DNA of 64,000 bases from Gammaproteobacteria bacterium. GTDB lineage: Bacteria; Pseudomonadota; Gammaproteobacteria; Steroidobacterales; PWYM01. The position numbers and the translations under genes were made by a program. Positions 52,851 to 61,549 of the stretch are shown in pieces. The number at the start of each line of letters is the position of its first letter. The stretch's first letter is position 1. The stretch spans positions 1 to 64,000 of the forward strand of contig PWZL01000021.1 of assembly GCA_003567475.1 (NCBI GenBank). Direction: 5' to 3'. The notes beneath the pieces are model-generated. The model was given only the letters and a program-made list of their open reading frames with translations, did no database searches and was not told the origin of the DNA.

Positions 52851-53402
52851 TCAGCGCAGGTTCGGCACCGGCTGCTCCCACTCGGCCCGCGCCTGCGTCG
52901 CAGGTGGCGGCACGATCGCCAGCAGCTTGAGTTCGAACACCAGGGTCTCGTCCGGACCGATCACCCCGGCGCCGGAGCGCCCATATGCGCGCTCCGGGGG
53001 CGTCACCAGCCACATCCGCGTGCCCACCGGCGACTGCGCGAGCACGTCCTGCCAGCCGGCAATGGCGCGCGCGACCGGCAGCGTCGCCGGCTCCTCCCGC
53101 CGCCAGGAGTTATCGAATTCCCGTCCGTCGATCCGCCAGCCGCGATAATGCACCCGCACCCAGTCTTCCAAGGCCGGCACCTCGCCGTCACCAGGCACCA
53201 GCACTTCCACCAGCACACCGCTGGACAGCCGCACGACGCCCGGGCGCGCCGCCTCCCGGCGACGGTAGTCGGTCCCTTCCTCGGCGTTGAGCGTTGCCAG
53301 CAGCACCCGATCTTCGATCTGCTGGGGCGTGAGCCCACTGGAGCGCGCCACCAGAAACACGGCGACCAGCGCGGCCAGGCTGAGCAGAATCACCCGCAGC
53401 AT
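52851..53402 (-). CDS. FKBP-type peptidyl-prolyl isomerase, membrane-anchored
   Basis: 183 aa from the ATG at 53402. Residues 1-24 (MLRVILLSLAALVAVFLVARSSG) form a hydrophobic anchor or signal. The FKBP domain contains VVRLSSGVLVEVLVPGDGEVPALEDWVRVHYRGWRIDGREFDNSWRR and then WLVTPPERAYGRSGAGVIGPDETLVFELKLL, the classical FkpA/Mip-like pattern with the active-site YGRSG..GVI..ETLVF. It acts on prolyl bonds of periplasmic proteins. It starts 10 bases after the Sel1-protein gene, so the two are co-transcribed. Confidence 0.87.
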   Translation of the reverse strand: MLRVILLSLAALVAVFLVARSSGLTPQQIEDRVLLATLNAEEGTDYRRREAARPGVVRLSSGVLVEVLVPGDGEVPALEDWVRVHYRGWRIDGREFDNSWRREEPATLPVARAIAGWQDVLAQSPVGTRMWLVTPPERAYGRSGAGVIGPDETLVFELKLLAIVPPPATQARAEWEQPVPNLR

Positions 53403-53412
53403 CGGGGCTGCC

Positions 53413-54336
53413 TCACTGGGCGGCCGCCCAGGCGATCGCGCGGGCACGGACTTCACGGCGCTCGGCCTCCGTGAGGACGCCGTCGAGCAGCCGGCGCAGG
53501 CGCTCACCCGAGGCATCACCGCCAGCGGCGGCCAGGTTGGCCCATTTCGCAGCGGTCAGGGCGTCCTGCTCGACGCCCTGGCCTTCGAGGTAAAGATAGG
53601 CCAGCCGCGCCTGTACCGACGCATGACCGCGCGCGGCCCCGAGTTGCGCATACTCCGCCGCACGCGTGGCATCGATCGGATGCCCGCCGATCCCCTCCAG
53701 ATACAGTCGGACCAGGAAGTGCGTCGCCAGGGTCTCGCCGTCCGCGAGCGCGGTCTCCAGCAGGGCACGTGCCTCAGCAACCCGGGAAGGCTCGGCGCCG
53801 CCCATGGCATCGGCGATCAGCACAGAGGCCCAGGCGACACGGGCGGGGGCATAGTCCGCCTCGATCGCCTCCTCGAACCAGTGCTCTGCCAGAGCCACAT
53901 CCTGGGCAACGCCCTGCCCGCCGAGATACATCCAGCCGAGTTTCAGGGCGTACTCAGACGCCCCACCGCGGGCCGCGGCGGCATACCAGCGGGCAGCCTC
54001 CTCGCCATCCATCGGCACGCCATGCCCCTGCTCGTAGATCCAACCCAGTTGCGTCATCGCCGCGACCGAGCCTGCAGCGGCAGCACTCTCGAAACCTTCG
54101 CGCGCACGCTGCCAGTCGGGCGGGGTCTCCCTCAGGGCGGCATGCGCGCGGGCTTCGGCCACCTCGGCCGCCACCGTGGTGGGGGCGACGCCTGGCGTGC
54201 CATGCGACGCGGCTGGCGGGCTGGACCGGTCCTGCGGCGCGGTTGCGCAGCCCAGCAGGATGATCACCACCGCGGCGCACAGCGGCAGCGTGCGCGCCAG
54301 CGACGTGACGGGATAAGATGGTTCAGGCGGGTTCAT
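53413..54336 (-). CDS. Sel1-repeat lipoprotein
   Basis: 307 aa. The N-terminus has a lipoprotein signal (VVIILLGCATAP, Cys at the lipobox). The chain is a run of Sel1-like repeats: AAMTQLGWIYEQGHGVPMDGEEAARWYAAAARGGASEYALKLGWMYLGGQGVAQDVALAEHWFEEA shows two. Such repeats bind proteins and often scaffold periplasmic or envelope enzymes. Its partner is unknown. Upstream partner of the FKBP gene. Confidence 0.8.
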   Translation of the reverse strand: MNPPEPSYPVTSLARTLPLCAAVVIILLGCATAPQDRSSPPAASHGTPGVAPTTVAAEVAEARAHAALRETPPDWQRAREGFESAAAAGSVAAMTQLGWIYEQGHGVPMDGEEAARWYAAAARGGASEYALKLGWMYLGGQGVAQDVALAEHWFEEAIEADYAPARVAWASVLIADAMGGAEPSRVAEARALLETALADGETLATHFLVRLYLEGIGGHPIDATRAAEYAQLGAARGHASVQARLAYLYLEGQGVEQDALTAAKWANLAAAGGDASGERLRRLLDGVLTEAERREVRARAIAWAAAQ

Positions 54337-54484
54337 GCGTCGCCGTCTCGTGGCCGGAAGCGAAACGCCCGGCCCTGGTTACCGACCCGGGAAGCTTAAG
54401 CCCCGTTTGTTACGATCATGTGACGAGATGGCCGCAAGGCCCGCAAAGCGCGGTCCCGAGGACGCGCGGCGAGGAGGGAAGCCC

Positions 54485-54940
54485 ATGGACAGCGTCATCA
54501 CGGCGCGCGTCGGCGCAGCGCGACCGACGCCAGCACACCACCCCGGCCAAGCGCGCTGGGGCACGGTCACACTGACCTGGACCGGCGCGCTGCTGGCGGC
54601 AGGCGCCGGCTGGGCGGTCGCCGCGGCCACTGAGGCGACGCCGGTGGACCCGGAACTCGCCCTGCTGATCCGCGGCATGGCCGGGATCAAGGCGCTGATC
54701 GTGGTGGCGCTGCTCGCGGCGCTGAGCTGGCGGACCCGATGGCACCTGTCACGCCCCCTGTGGGCGGCTTACGCCATGGGCGCCTGGGGCATGGCCTTCG
54801 CGACCCTGCTGATCTGGCAGGCCGCCTTCATCGGCGCCGCCGCGGTATTTTTCCACGTCGCCGAGCTGGCCGTACTCGTCCTGGCGTGGCGCGACGGTCG
54901 CCGGAGTTTCGGCCTGCTCGACTACGCCGGACGGGGCTGA
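54485..54940 (+). CDS. Hypothetical membrane protein
   Basis: 151 aa from the ATG at 54485, with GGAGG 6-10 bases upstream. Hydrophobic segments at about residues 28-48, 62-82, 92-112 and 115-134; the N-terminus is hydrophilic. No conserved motif is recognised. The open frame continues upstream, but the ribosome site decides the start. Divergent from the Sel1-protein gene. Confidence 0.6.
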   Translation: MDSVITARVGAARPTPAHHPGQARWGTVTLTWTGALLAAGAGWAVAAATEATPVDPELALLIRGMAGIKALIVVALLAALSWRTRWHLSRPLWAAYAMGAWGMAFATLLIWQAAFIGAAAVFFHVAELAVLVLAWRDGRRSFGLLDYAGRG

Positions 54941-54986
54941 TCAGCCCCCCCGGCGCCGGCGCGTCACCGCCGTTTTCGAACCCGGC

Positions 54987-55787
54987 TCAGGGCGCCCCGG
55001 CCTTCCGACCGACCGCCTCACCTTCGGCACGGTAATGACCGTTCACCGCCAGCGCAGGCTTGTCGTCCGTCTCGTCGTCACGGCCGTGTTCATCAGCCGC
55101 GGTCGAGGTTGCGGCCTGGCCGTCACCGTCCTTGACGTCCTCGCGCGCGTCGCCGTCAGCAGCACCCGCGTCCTGCAGGACAGGTGTCTCGGCCGCCGAA
55201 TCGGCCGCCGGGATGGCCCCCTCCGCTGCGGCACTGGACTCGGCGGCGTGAGCGGCCTGGGCGGGCGGATCGGCGACTTCAGGGGCGGCCGTCGACTTGG
55301 CAGCCTCGGGCTCCTCGGACGCGCGGTCGTGGGCCGGGGTTGCCGCGGCCCCGGCGGCCGCCGCACCCACCGCGGCCCCCGCGACGCCCGCGCGCGCCGG
55401 ATCCGGCCCTGAGGACGCGGTCGCCGACCCGGGCGGATCCCCCGCGTCGTCGGTGCCGGCCTCGGTGTCCGTCACGGCCTCGGTCAAGCGTCGCCGCTCG
55501 GGCTCCGCCTGCAGCACGTCCTGCCGCGGCGCATCGCAGAGCTCGGTGGCGCCGGAGGCGAGGTGCTCATACAGACTGCGGTAGTCCGCGGTGATCTGGT
55601 CGAACAGCTCGCCGGTGTGCTGGAAATGATCCGTGACCTGCTGACGGTAGTCCGCCAGCGCCTGCTTGGCCGCATCCCGCTCAGCCTCGACCTTGCCGGC
55701 ACGCGACTTGTCGGACGAGAGCCGGCCGACGGCGAGGCCGATGACCCCACCGGCGACAACCAGAAGCAGGTAGACGAGTATCTCCAT
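54987..55787 (-). CDS. YhcB/ZapG-like membrane protein with long disordered tail
   Basis: 266 aa from the ATG at 55787 (GGAGG 5 bases upstream). Residues 1-22 are a membrane anchor (MEILVYLLLVVAGGVIGLAVG). RLSSDKSRAGKVEAERDAAKQALADYRQQVTDHFQHTGELFDQITADYRSLYEHLASGATELC is the YhcB (DUF1043) domain, including the conserved HFxxTxxLFxxLTxxYRxLYxHLA core. In Escherichia coli this protein (ZapG) helps coordinate envelope growth and division. Residues of about 115-266 are unusual: a low-complexity Ala/Glu/Asp/Pro-rich, probably disordered tail that ordinary YhcB proteins lack or have much shorter. Confidence 0.8.
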   Translation of the reverse strand: MEILVYLLLVVAGGVIGLAVGRLSSDKSRAGKVEAERDAAKQALADYRQQVTDHFQHTGELFDQITADYRSLYEHLASGATELCDAPRQDVLQAEPERRRLTEAVTDTEAGTDDAGDPPGSATASSGPDPARAGVAGAAVGAAAAGAAATPAHDRASEEPEAAKSTAAPEVADPPAQAAHAAESSAAAEGAIPAADSAAETPVLQDAGAADGDAREDVKDGDGQAATSTAADEHGRDDETDDKPALAVNGHYRAEGEAVGRKAGAP

Positions 55788-55902
55788 GACAACCTCCACG
55801 CGGACACACCCGAGCGCCGGGTGACCCGCAACAGTGAACTGCGTCGAGCATAGGCAATGCGTAACGGCTTTACCACCGTATTTTCCGCAGCGCCACAGGG
55901 GT

Positions 55903-55930
55903 TTGCCTGTCGTGACATTCCCGCTACAGT
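55903..55930 (+). promoter_or_regulatory. Candidate promoter for the pcs-mcr operon
   Basis: TTGCCT (55903-55908), a 16-bp spacer and TACAGT (55925-55930), each 4 of 6 matches to sigma-70 hexamers. It is the best match I see in the 284-base gap before pcs, leaving a leader of about 135 bases. I see no strong dyad or known riboswitch in that leader. Evidence is weak. Confidence 0.35.
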
Positions 55931-56071
55931 GCACTCGCCGGATAAGGGGAGGACGTTCACGGCAGGGTCGGCCCGAAGACCTCAGAACGTGCGGCTCCGG
56001 CTTGCAGCAACCGCCCGCGGCGCTCGAAGGACGCGCACGCCGCCGGCCATGCTCCGCGAGGACATGGCAAC

Positions 56072-59000
56072 GTGATCGAAGAGCCCTCTACCGTGCCCGC
56101 GGTGCTGCCGCCGAAGGCGTCCGTCAATCCCCTGCGCACGCGCGCGGACTGGCAGTCCGCGCGTACGGCCTGCGAGACCGACCCCGGCCGCTACCATGGC
56201 GACCTCGCCGCTCACGAGCTGCACTGGTTCGATCCCGCGACAGGCAGCCACGGCGCCTGGCTGACGCTCGACGCCGGCGGCCACTGGTCAGGCTGGGACG
56301 CGGTCAGCGGGGCTGCCGTCACCGCCGATCATGCCGCTGACTGGCGCCCGTGGCGCTGTGGCCTGGACGACACCGAGGCGCCCTGGTATCGCTGGTTCGT
56401 CGATGCCCGCACCAATGCCTGTTTCAACGAAGTCGACCGGCATGTGCTCGCAGGACATGGCGAAGAGCCCGCGCTGCTGGTGGAAGGCGATCGCTGGGAC
56501 CAGTCGCGTGCCGAGGGTCGCGGCGGCCCGGTGGTGTCCTACCCGGTCTCCCGACGCCGGCTGCTGGTGGAGGTTGCCAGCGCCGCGCTGGTGATGCAGC
56601 GCTTGGGCTTGCGGCGGGGTGACCGCATCGCCCTGAACCTGCCGAATATTCCTCAGCAGGTGGTCTGGACTGAGGCGGCCAAGCGCCTGGGGATCATCTA
56701 CACGCCGGTGTTCGGCGGTTTCTCCGACAAGACGCTGGCCGATCGCATCCACGATGCCCGTGCCCGCGTGGTGATCACCGCTGACGGCGGTTACCGCAAC
56801 GCCCAGATCGTGCCGTTCAAGGCCGTCTACACGGATCCCGCGCTGGACCAGTATCTGCCAGGCGAGCGTGCGCTCACCGTGGTCGCCGAGGCGCTGGCAA
56901 CCCTCGGACTGGGTGCCGAAGCCGTCGAGCGCATTATCGCCTGTGCGGCCGATGCGGTGGCTGGCGAAATCACCGTCGAGCGCCGGGATGTCATGCGTGG
57001 TGTGGGCGTGGCCCTGGGCGAACTGAGCGAGCGCGCCGATCTCGACGCCGCGGCCGCCGGGCGTATCCGCACGACCCTGGCCCGCGCGCTGGTCGATGCC
57101 GGTGCCGACGTCGAGCATGTGATCGTGGTCCGCCACACCGGCCAGGAGGACCTGCCCTGGCGCGAGGGGCGCGATCTCTGGGCTCACGAACTCCTCGCCG
57201 AGGCCACTGAGACACTGCTCGAGGCCGCCCGCGGCGCCGGCATCGAGGTGGCGGACGCCGCCGGCCTGCTTGCCCTGCCGGATGCCGACTGCGTCCGTGC
57301 CGTCTGGGCCGCCTGTCCGCCAGCGCCGCTCGACGCCGAATATCCGCTGTTCTTCATCTACACCTCCGGCTCCACCGGCAAGCCCAAAGGCGTCGTGCAC
57401 GTGCACGGCGGCTACACGGCCGGTATCGCACACAGCATGCGCATCAGCTTCGATGCCCGGCCGGGCGATGTCATCTATGTGGTGGCCGACCCCGGCTGGA
57501 TCACCGGCCAGAGCTACATGCTCTCCGCGGCACTGACTACCCGGGTGACCAGTGTCCTGGCCGAGGGTGCGCCGGTATTCCCCTCCGCGGGGCGCTTCGC
57601 CTCGATCATCGAGCGCTATGGCGTGACCATCTTCAAGGCCGGCGTCACGTTCCTCAAGACCGTGATGACCGATCCGCAGAACGTCGAGGACGTGCGCCTC
57701 TATGACCTCTCCTCGCTGCGGGTGGCGACGTTCTGTGCCGAGCCCACCTCACCGGCGGTGCAGCAGTTCGCGATGGAGCTGATGACCCCCTGGTACATCA
57801 ACTCCTACTGGGCCACCGAGCACGGCGGCATCGTCTGGACACATTTCTATGGCAACGGCGACTTCCCGCTGCGCGCCGACGCCCACACCTGGCCCCTGCC
57901 GTGGGTGATGGGCGACGTCTGGCTGCCGGATGGCCCGCCCGCCGCTGACGGCCGGCTGCCCTGGCGCCGTGCCGACGATGGTGAGAAAGGCGAGATCGTG
58001 ATCCATGCGCCCTACCCTTACCTCGCCCGCACCATCTGGGGCGACGCCGAGCGCTTCGTGGTCGAGGATGACCGCGTAAGCCCCGGCTGGCGCGGCGACT
58101 TCGCCCGTTACCGCGACACCTACTGGGCGCGCTGGCAGGACACCTGGGCCTATACCCAGGGCGATTTCGCCATCCGCCATGCCGATGGCAGCTTTTCGCT
58201 GCACGGGCGCAGCGATGATGTGATCAACGTCTCCGGCCATCGCCTGGGCACCGAGGAGATCGAGGGCGCGATCCTGCGTGACAAGCAGCTCAATCCGGGC
58301 TCGCCGGTCGGTAACGTGATCGTGGTCGGCGCGCCGCACCGCGAGAAGGGCCTGACGCCGCTGGCTTTCGTGACGCCGGCACCGGGCCGACGCCTTACGG
58401 TCGATGACCGCCGACGGCTGATCGAGTTGGTGCGCCAGGAGAAAGGCGCCGTGGCCGTCCCCGAGGACTTCCTGGAGGTGCCGGCGTTCCCCGAAACGCG
58501 CAGCGGGAAATACCTGCGTCGCATGGTGCGCGCGCTGGTCGAAGGCCAATCCCCGGGCGACACCACCACGCTACGCAACCCCGAATCGATTCCCCCGCTC
58601 GAACGGGCGATCGGCGAGTGGATCGCGCGCCAGAAGATCCGCGAGACACAGCGCCTGCTGGAGCGTGGCCGCTACTTCCATATCCACTACCACCCGGTGC
58701 CGCTCGCAGGCCACGAAGACTCACGGCTGGCGCTGGTGACGGTCAGCAATCCGCCGGTCAACGCGCTCAACGAGCGCGCGCTCGACGAACTCGTCACCGT
58801 GGTCGAGCACCTGTCGCGCCGGCCCGAGGTGGTGGCGGTGATCTTCACCGGCGAGGGCACCTCCTCGTTCGTGGCCGGCGCAGACATTCGCCAGCTGCTC
58901 GAAGACGTGCACACGCTCGACGAGGCCATCACGCTGCCCAACGTCGCCCACCTGGCCTTCCGCAGCATCGAGCGCATGGACAAGCCCTGCATCGCCGCGA

Positions 59001-61549
59001 TCAACGGCGTGGCGCTCGGCGGCGGCATGGAATTCGCGCTGGCCTGTCACCTGCGCCTGGCCGAACCGGTGGCGAGCTTCGGCCAGCCGGAGATCCGCCT
59101 GAACCTGCTGCCCGGCTACGGCGGCACGCAGCGGCTGACCCGGCTGCTGGCCGACCGCGACGGGCTGACGGGCCTGGTGGGGGCCGTGGAGCTGCTGATG
59201 GGCGGGCGCAGTGTCGAGGCCCCGGAGGCGCTGCGGCTCGGACTGATCGACGGCATCGCCGAGGGCGGTGATGATGTCGTGAGCCTCGCGGCCGGCATGG
59301 TCTACGACTGGCTGCGCGACCCCGCAGACAGCGCCCTGGGTCAGCGCTGGCAGCGCGTACGGGCGCAGCGGCTGGCCTGGGAGCAGCCCGGCCGCCTCAA
59401 TCTCGAGGCCGCCCTGGCCAGCGAGCAGGTGGCCGCCCTGCTCGCCCAGGCCACGGCAGTGGGACGCAGCGCCGCGGCCACGCGGGTGCTCGAGGCTGTA
59501 CGCACCGGCTGGGAACAGGGACTGGCCGCCGGCCTCAAGCACGAAGCCGCGCTGTTCGCTGCGGCGGTGATCGACCCCGAGGGCGGCAAGGCCGGTATCC
59601 GCGCCTTCTTCGACCGGCGCAGCCCGCCGCTGCCCGTGCGCTTCGGCCAGCCGCGCTCACTCGAGGAGGTCCCGGCGCTGATCGCCCGAGGCGAGCTGCT
59701 GCCGGTCGGCGCGCCCTTCTATCCGGGCCTGACCCCCCTGCCACGCTGGCAGATCGGCCAGGGCGTGGTGCGCGACGCGGCCACCGGTGCGCCCCGCCAT
59801 GGCGACCCCGCCGAGGTCGAGTGCGAAGTCATCGTGCCGGTGGAACGCCCGGAGGCCGACGAGGTGCTGCTGTACATCCTCGCCTCCGAGGTCAATTTCA
59901 ACGACATCTGGGCCATCCAGGGCATCCCCGTATCCCCGTTCGACAGTCACGACCGCGACGTGCAGGTCACCGGCTCAGGCGGTGTGGCCCTGATCGCGGC
60001 CCTCGGCGATTCGGTGAAGCGCGAGGGACGGCTGCGCGTGGGTGACCTGGTGTCGATCTACTCCGGCCAGTCGACCCTGCTCTCGCCCTTCGCCGGCCGC
60101 GACCCGATGTCGGCAGATTTCCGCATCCAGGGCTACGAGACCCCGGACGGCAGCCACCAGCAGTTCCTCCGGGTGCAGGCACCCCAGTGCCATCCGCTGC
60201 CCCCGGATGTCCCGCTGGAGGCGGCCGGCTCCTACATCCTCAATCTCGGCACCGTTGTCCGCGCGCTCTTCACCACGCTGGGTATCGAGCCGGGTCGGCG
60301 GATGTTCGTCGAAGGCGCGGCCACGGGAACCGGCCTGGAGGCGCTCAAGACGGCGGCGGCGCAGGGACTGCGGGTCACCGGCATGGTCTCCAGCCCCGCC
60401 CGCGCGAACGTCGTACGGCAGTACGGCGCGGTCGGGGCGATCGACCGACGCGACCCGGCGCTGGCCGATTGCTTCCGGCCGGTTCCGGGCGAGCGTGAGG
60501 CGATTCTGGCCTGGGAGCGCGCCGGTGAGCCGCTGCTCGAGGCCTTCCGGACCCAGCATGGCGGCCAGCTCGCCGACTATGTGGTCTCGCACGCCGGCGA
60601 GCAGGCGTTCCCGCGCAGCTTCCAGCTGCTCGACCAGGGCGGCTGCCTGGCCTTTTACGGCGCCTCCAGCGGCTATCACTTCACCTTTGCCGGCAAACCC
60701 GGCGCCGTCCGTGTGGAGGAGATGCTGCAGCGCGCCCGGCTGCGGGCCGGCGAGGCCGTGCTGGTGTACTACGGCCCGGAGCTCGACGCCGAGGCCCTGG
60801 TCGACCCCCACGGTATCGAGGCGATCGAGGCCGCGGCCGCGCGCGGGGCGCGGGTGGCCGTGGTCTGCTACAGCGAGGCTCAGCGGGAGTTCGTGCGTTC
60901 GCTGGGCTTCGGTGACCGGCTCGCCGGGGTGGTTTCGATCGAAGAGCTGTCCCGCCGGGCCACGATGGACTTCGAGTGGCCGGACACCATGCCCGGCCTG
61001 CCGGAGGTGCGCGACGATACGGCAGCCTTCCGCGAAGCCGTGCGGGCCTTCCAGGAGCGCACCATCAAGCCGCTGGGTCAGGCGGTTGGCAAGCTGCTGC
61101 GCTCGGCCGACAACCCGCGTGGGGCGCCCGAACTGATCATCGAGCGCGCCGGTCACGATGCACTGGCCGTCTCGACCTCGCTGGTCCAGCCGTTCACCGG
61201 CCGGGTGGTGTACGCCGAAGACATGCACGCACGCCGCTACAGCTTCTACGCCCCCCAGGTCTGGACCCGCCAGCGGAAGATTCTGCTACCCACCTGCTCG
61301 ATTCTTGGCACGCACCTGTGCAACCCCTACGAGGTCACGCAGATGAATCGCATGCTGGCGAGCGGCCAGCTGGAGATCACGCCGCCGACCCTGGTCGACT
61401 GGCACGAGTTGCCGGAAGCCCACCAGGCGATGTGGGAGAACCGTCACGCCGGCGCGACCTATGTGGTCAATCACGCACTGCCGGCCGCGGGCCTGCGCAG
61501 TCGCGACGAACTTTTTGAAGCTTGGGCAGCGGGAGGTCAGGGAACATGA
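56072..61549 (+). CDS. pcs: Propionyl-CoA synthase (trifunctional, 3-hydroxypropionate pathway)
   Basis: 1825 aa, the same size and domain order as the 201-kDa enzyme of Chloroflexus aurantiacus. Residues 1 to about 860 are a CoA ligase: YTSGSTGKPKGVVHVHGG near 429, GDVIYVVADPGWITGQS, and the catalytic Lys in ETRSGKYLRRM near 808. Residues of about 870-1200 are an enoyl-CoA hydratase with AAINGVALGGGMEFALACH near 976 (oxyanion hole). Residues of about 1250-1825 are an NADPH-dependent enoyl-CoA reductase of the MDR type (SEVNFNDIWAIQG; EGAATGTGLEALKTAA near 1413; YVVSHAGE). Together they turn 3-hydroxypropionate into propionyl-CoA inside one chamber. The GTG start is chosen because the N-terminal VNPLRTRADWQ region is collinear with the known enzyme. 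It overlaps mcr by 4 bases. Confidence 0.95.
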   Translation: MIEEPSTVPAVLPPKASVNPLRTRADWQSARTACETDPGRYHGDLAAHELHWFDPATGSHGAWLTLDAGGHWSGWDAVSGAAVTADHAADWRPWRCGLDDTEAPWYRWFVDARTNACFNEVDRHVLAGHGEEPALLVEGDRWDQSRAEGRGGPVVSYPVSRRRLLVEVASAALVMQRLGLRRGDRIALNLPNIPQQVVWTEAAKRLGIIYTPVFGGFSDKTLADRIHDARARVVITADGGYRNAQIVPFKAVYTDPALDQYLPGERALTVVAEALATLGLGAEAVERIIACAADAVAGEITVERRDVMRGVGVALGELSERADLDAAAAGRIRTTLARALVDAGADVEHVIVVRHTGQEDLPWREGRDLWAHELLAEATETLLEAARGAGIEVADAAGLLALPDADCVRAVWAACPPAPLDAEYPLFFIYTSGSTGKPKGVVHVHGGYTAGIAHSMRISFDARPGDVIYVVADPGWITGQSYMLSAALTTRVTSVLAEGAPVFPSAGRFASIIERYGVTIFKAGVTFLKTVMTDPQNVEDVRLYDLSSLRVATFCAEPTSPAVQQFAMELMTPWYINSYWATEHGGIVWTHFYGNGDFPLRADAHTWPLPWVMGDVWLPDGPPAADGRLPWRRADDGEKGEIVIHAPYPYLARTIWGDAERFVVEDDRVSPGWRGDFARYRDTYWARWQDTWAYTQGDFAIRHADGSFSLHGRSDDVINVSGHRLGTEEIEGAILRDKQLNPGSPVGNVIVVGAPHREKGLTPLAFVTPAPGRRLTVDDRRRLIELVRQEKGAVAVPEDFLEVPAFPETRSGKYLRRMVRALVEGQSPGDTTTLRNPESIPPLERAIGEWIARQKIRETQRLLERGRYFHIHYHPVPLAGHEDSRLALVTVSNPPVNALNERALDELVTVVEHLSRRPEVVAVIFTGEGTSSFVAGADIRQLLEDVHTLDEAITLPNVAHLAFRSIERMDKPCIAAINGVALGGGMEFALACHLRLAEPVASFGQPEIRLNLLPGYGGTQRLTRLLADRDGLTGLVGAVELLMGGRSVEAPEALRLGLIDGIAEGGDDVVSLAAGMVYDWLRDPADSALGQRWQRVRAQRLAWEQPGRLNLEAALASEQVAALLAQATAVGRSAAATRVLEAVRTGWEQGLAAGLKHEAALFAAAVIDPEGGKAGIRAFFDRRSPPLPVRFGQPRSLEEVPALIARGELLPVGAPFYPGLTPLPRWQIGQGVVRDAATGAPRHGDPAEVECEVIVPVERPEADEVLLYILASEVNFNDIWAIQGIPVSPFDSHDRDVQVTGSGGVALIAALGDSVKREGRLRVGDLVSIYSGQSTLLSPFAGRDPMSADFRIQGYETPDGSHQQFLRVQAPQCHPLPPDVPLEAAGSYILNLGTVVRALFTTLGIEPGRRMFVEGAATGTGLEALKTAAAQGLRVTGMVSSPARANVVRQYGAVGAIDRRDPALADCFRPVPGEREAILAWERAGEPLLEAFRTQHGGQLADYVVSHAGEQAFPRSFQLLDQGGCLAFYGASSGYHFTFAGKPGAVRVEEMLQRARLRAGEAVLVYYGPELDAEALVDPHGIEAIEAAAARGARVAVVCYSEAQREFVRSLGFGDRLAGVVSIEELSRRATMDFEWPDTMPGLPEVRDDTAAFREAVRAFQERTIKPLGQAVGKLLRSADNPRGAPELIIERAGHDALAVSTSLVQPFTGRVVYAEDMHARRYSFYAPQVWTRQRKILLPTCSILGTHLCNPYEVTQMNRMLASGQLEITPPTLVDWHELPEAHQAMWENRHAGATYVVNHALPAAGLRSRDELFEAWAAGGQGT

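Noticed and set aside
55857-56075. 72-codon open frame ending at the pcs start
   Set aside because: It lacks a ribosome site and any recognisable feature, and its codon pattern is Arg/Ala-biased as in shadow frames. The region is better read as the pcs leader.
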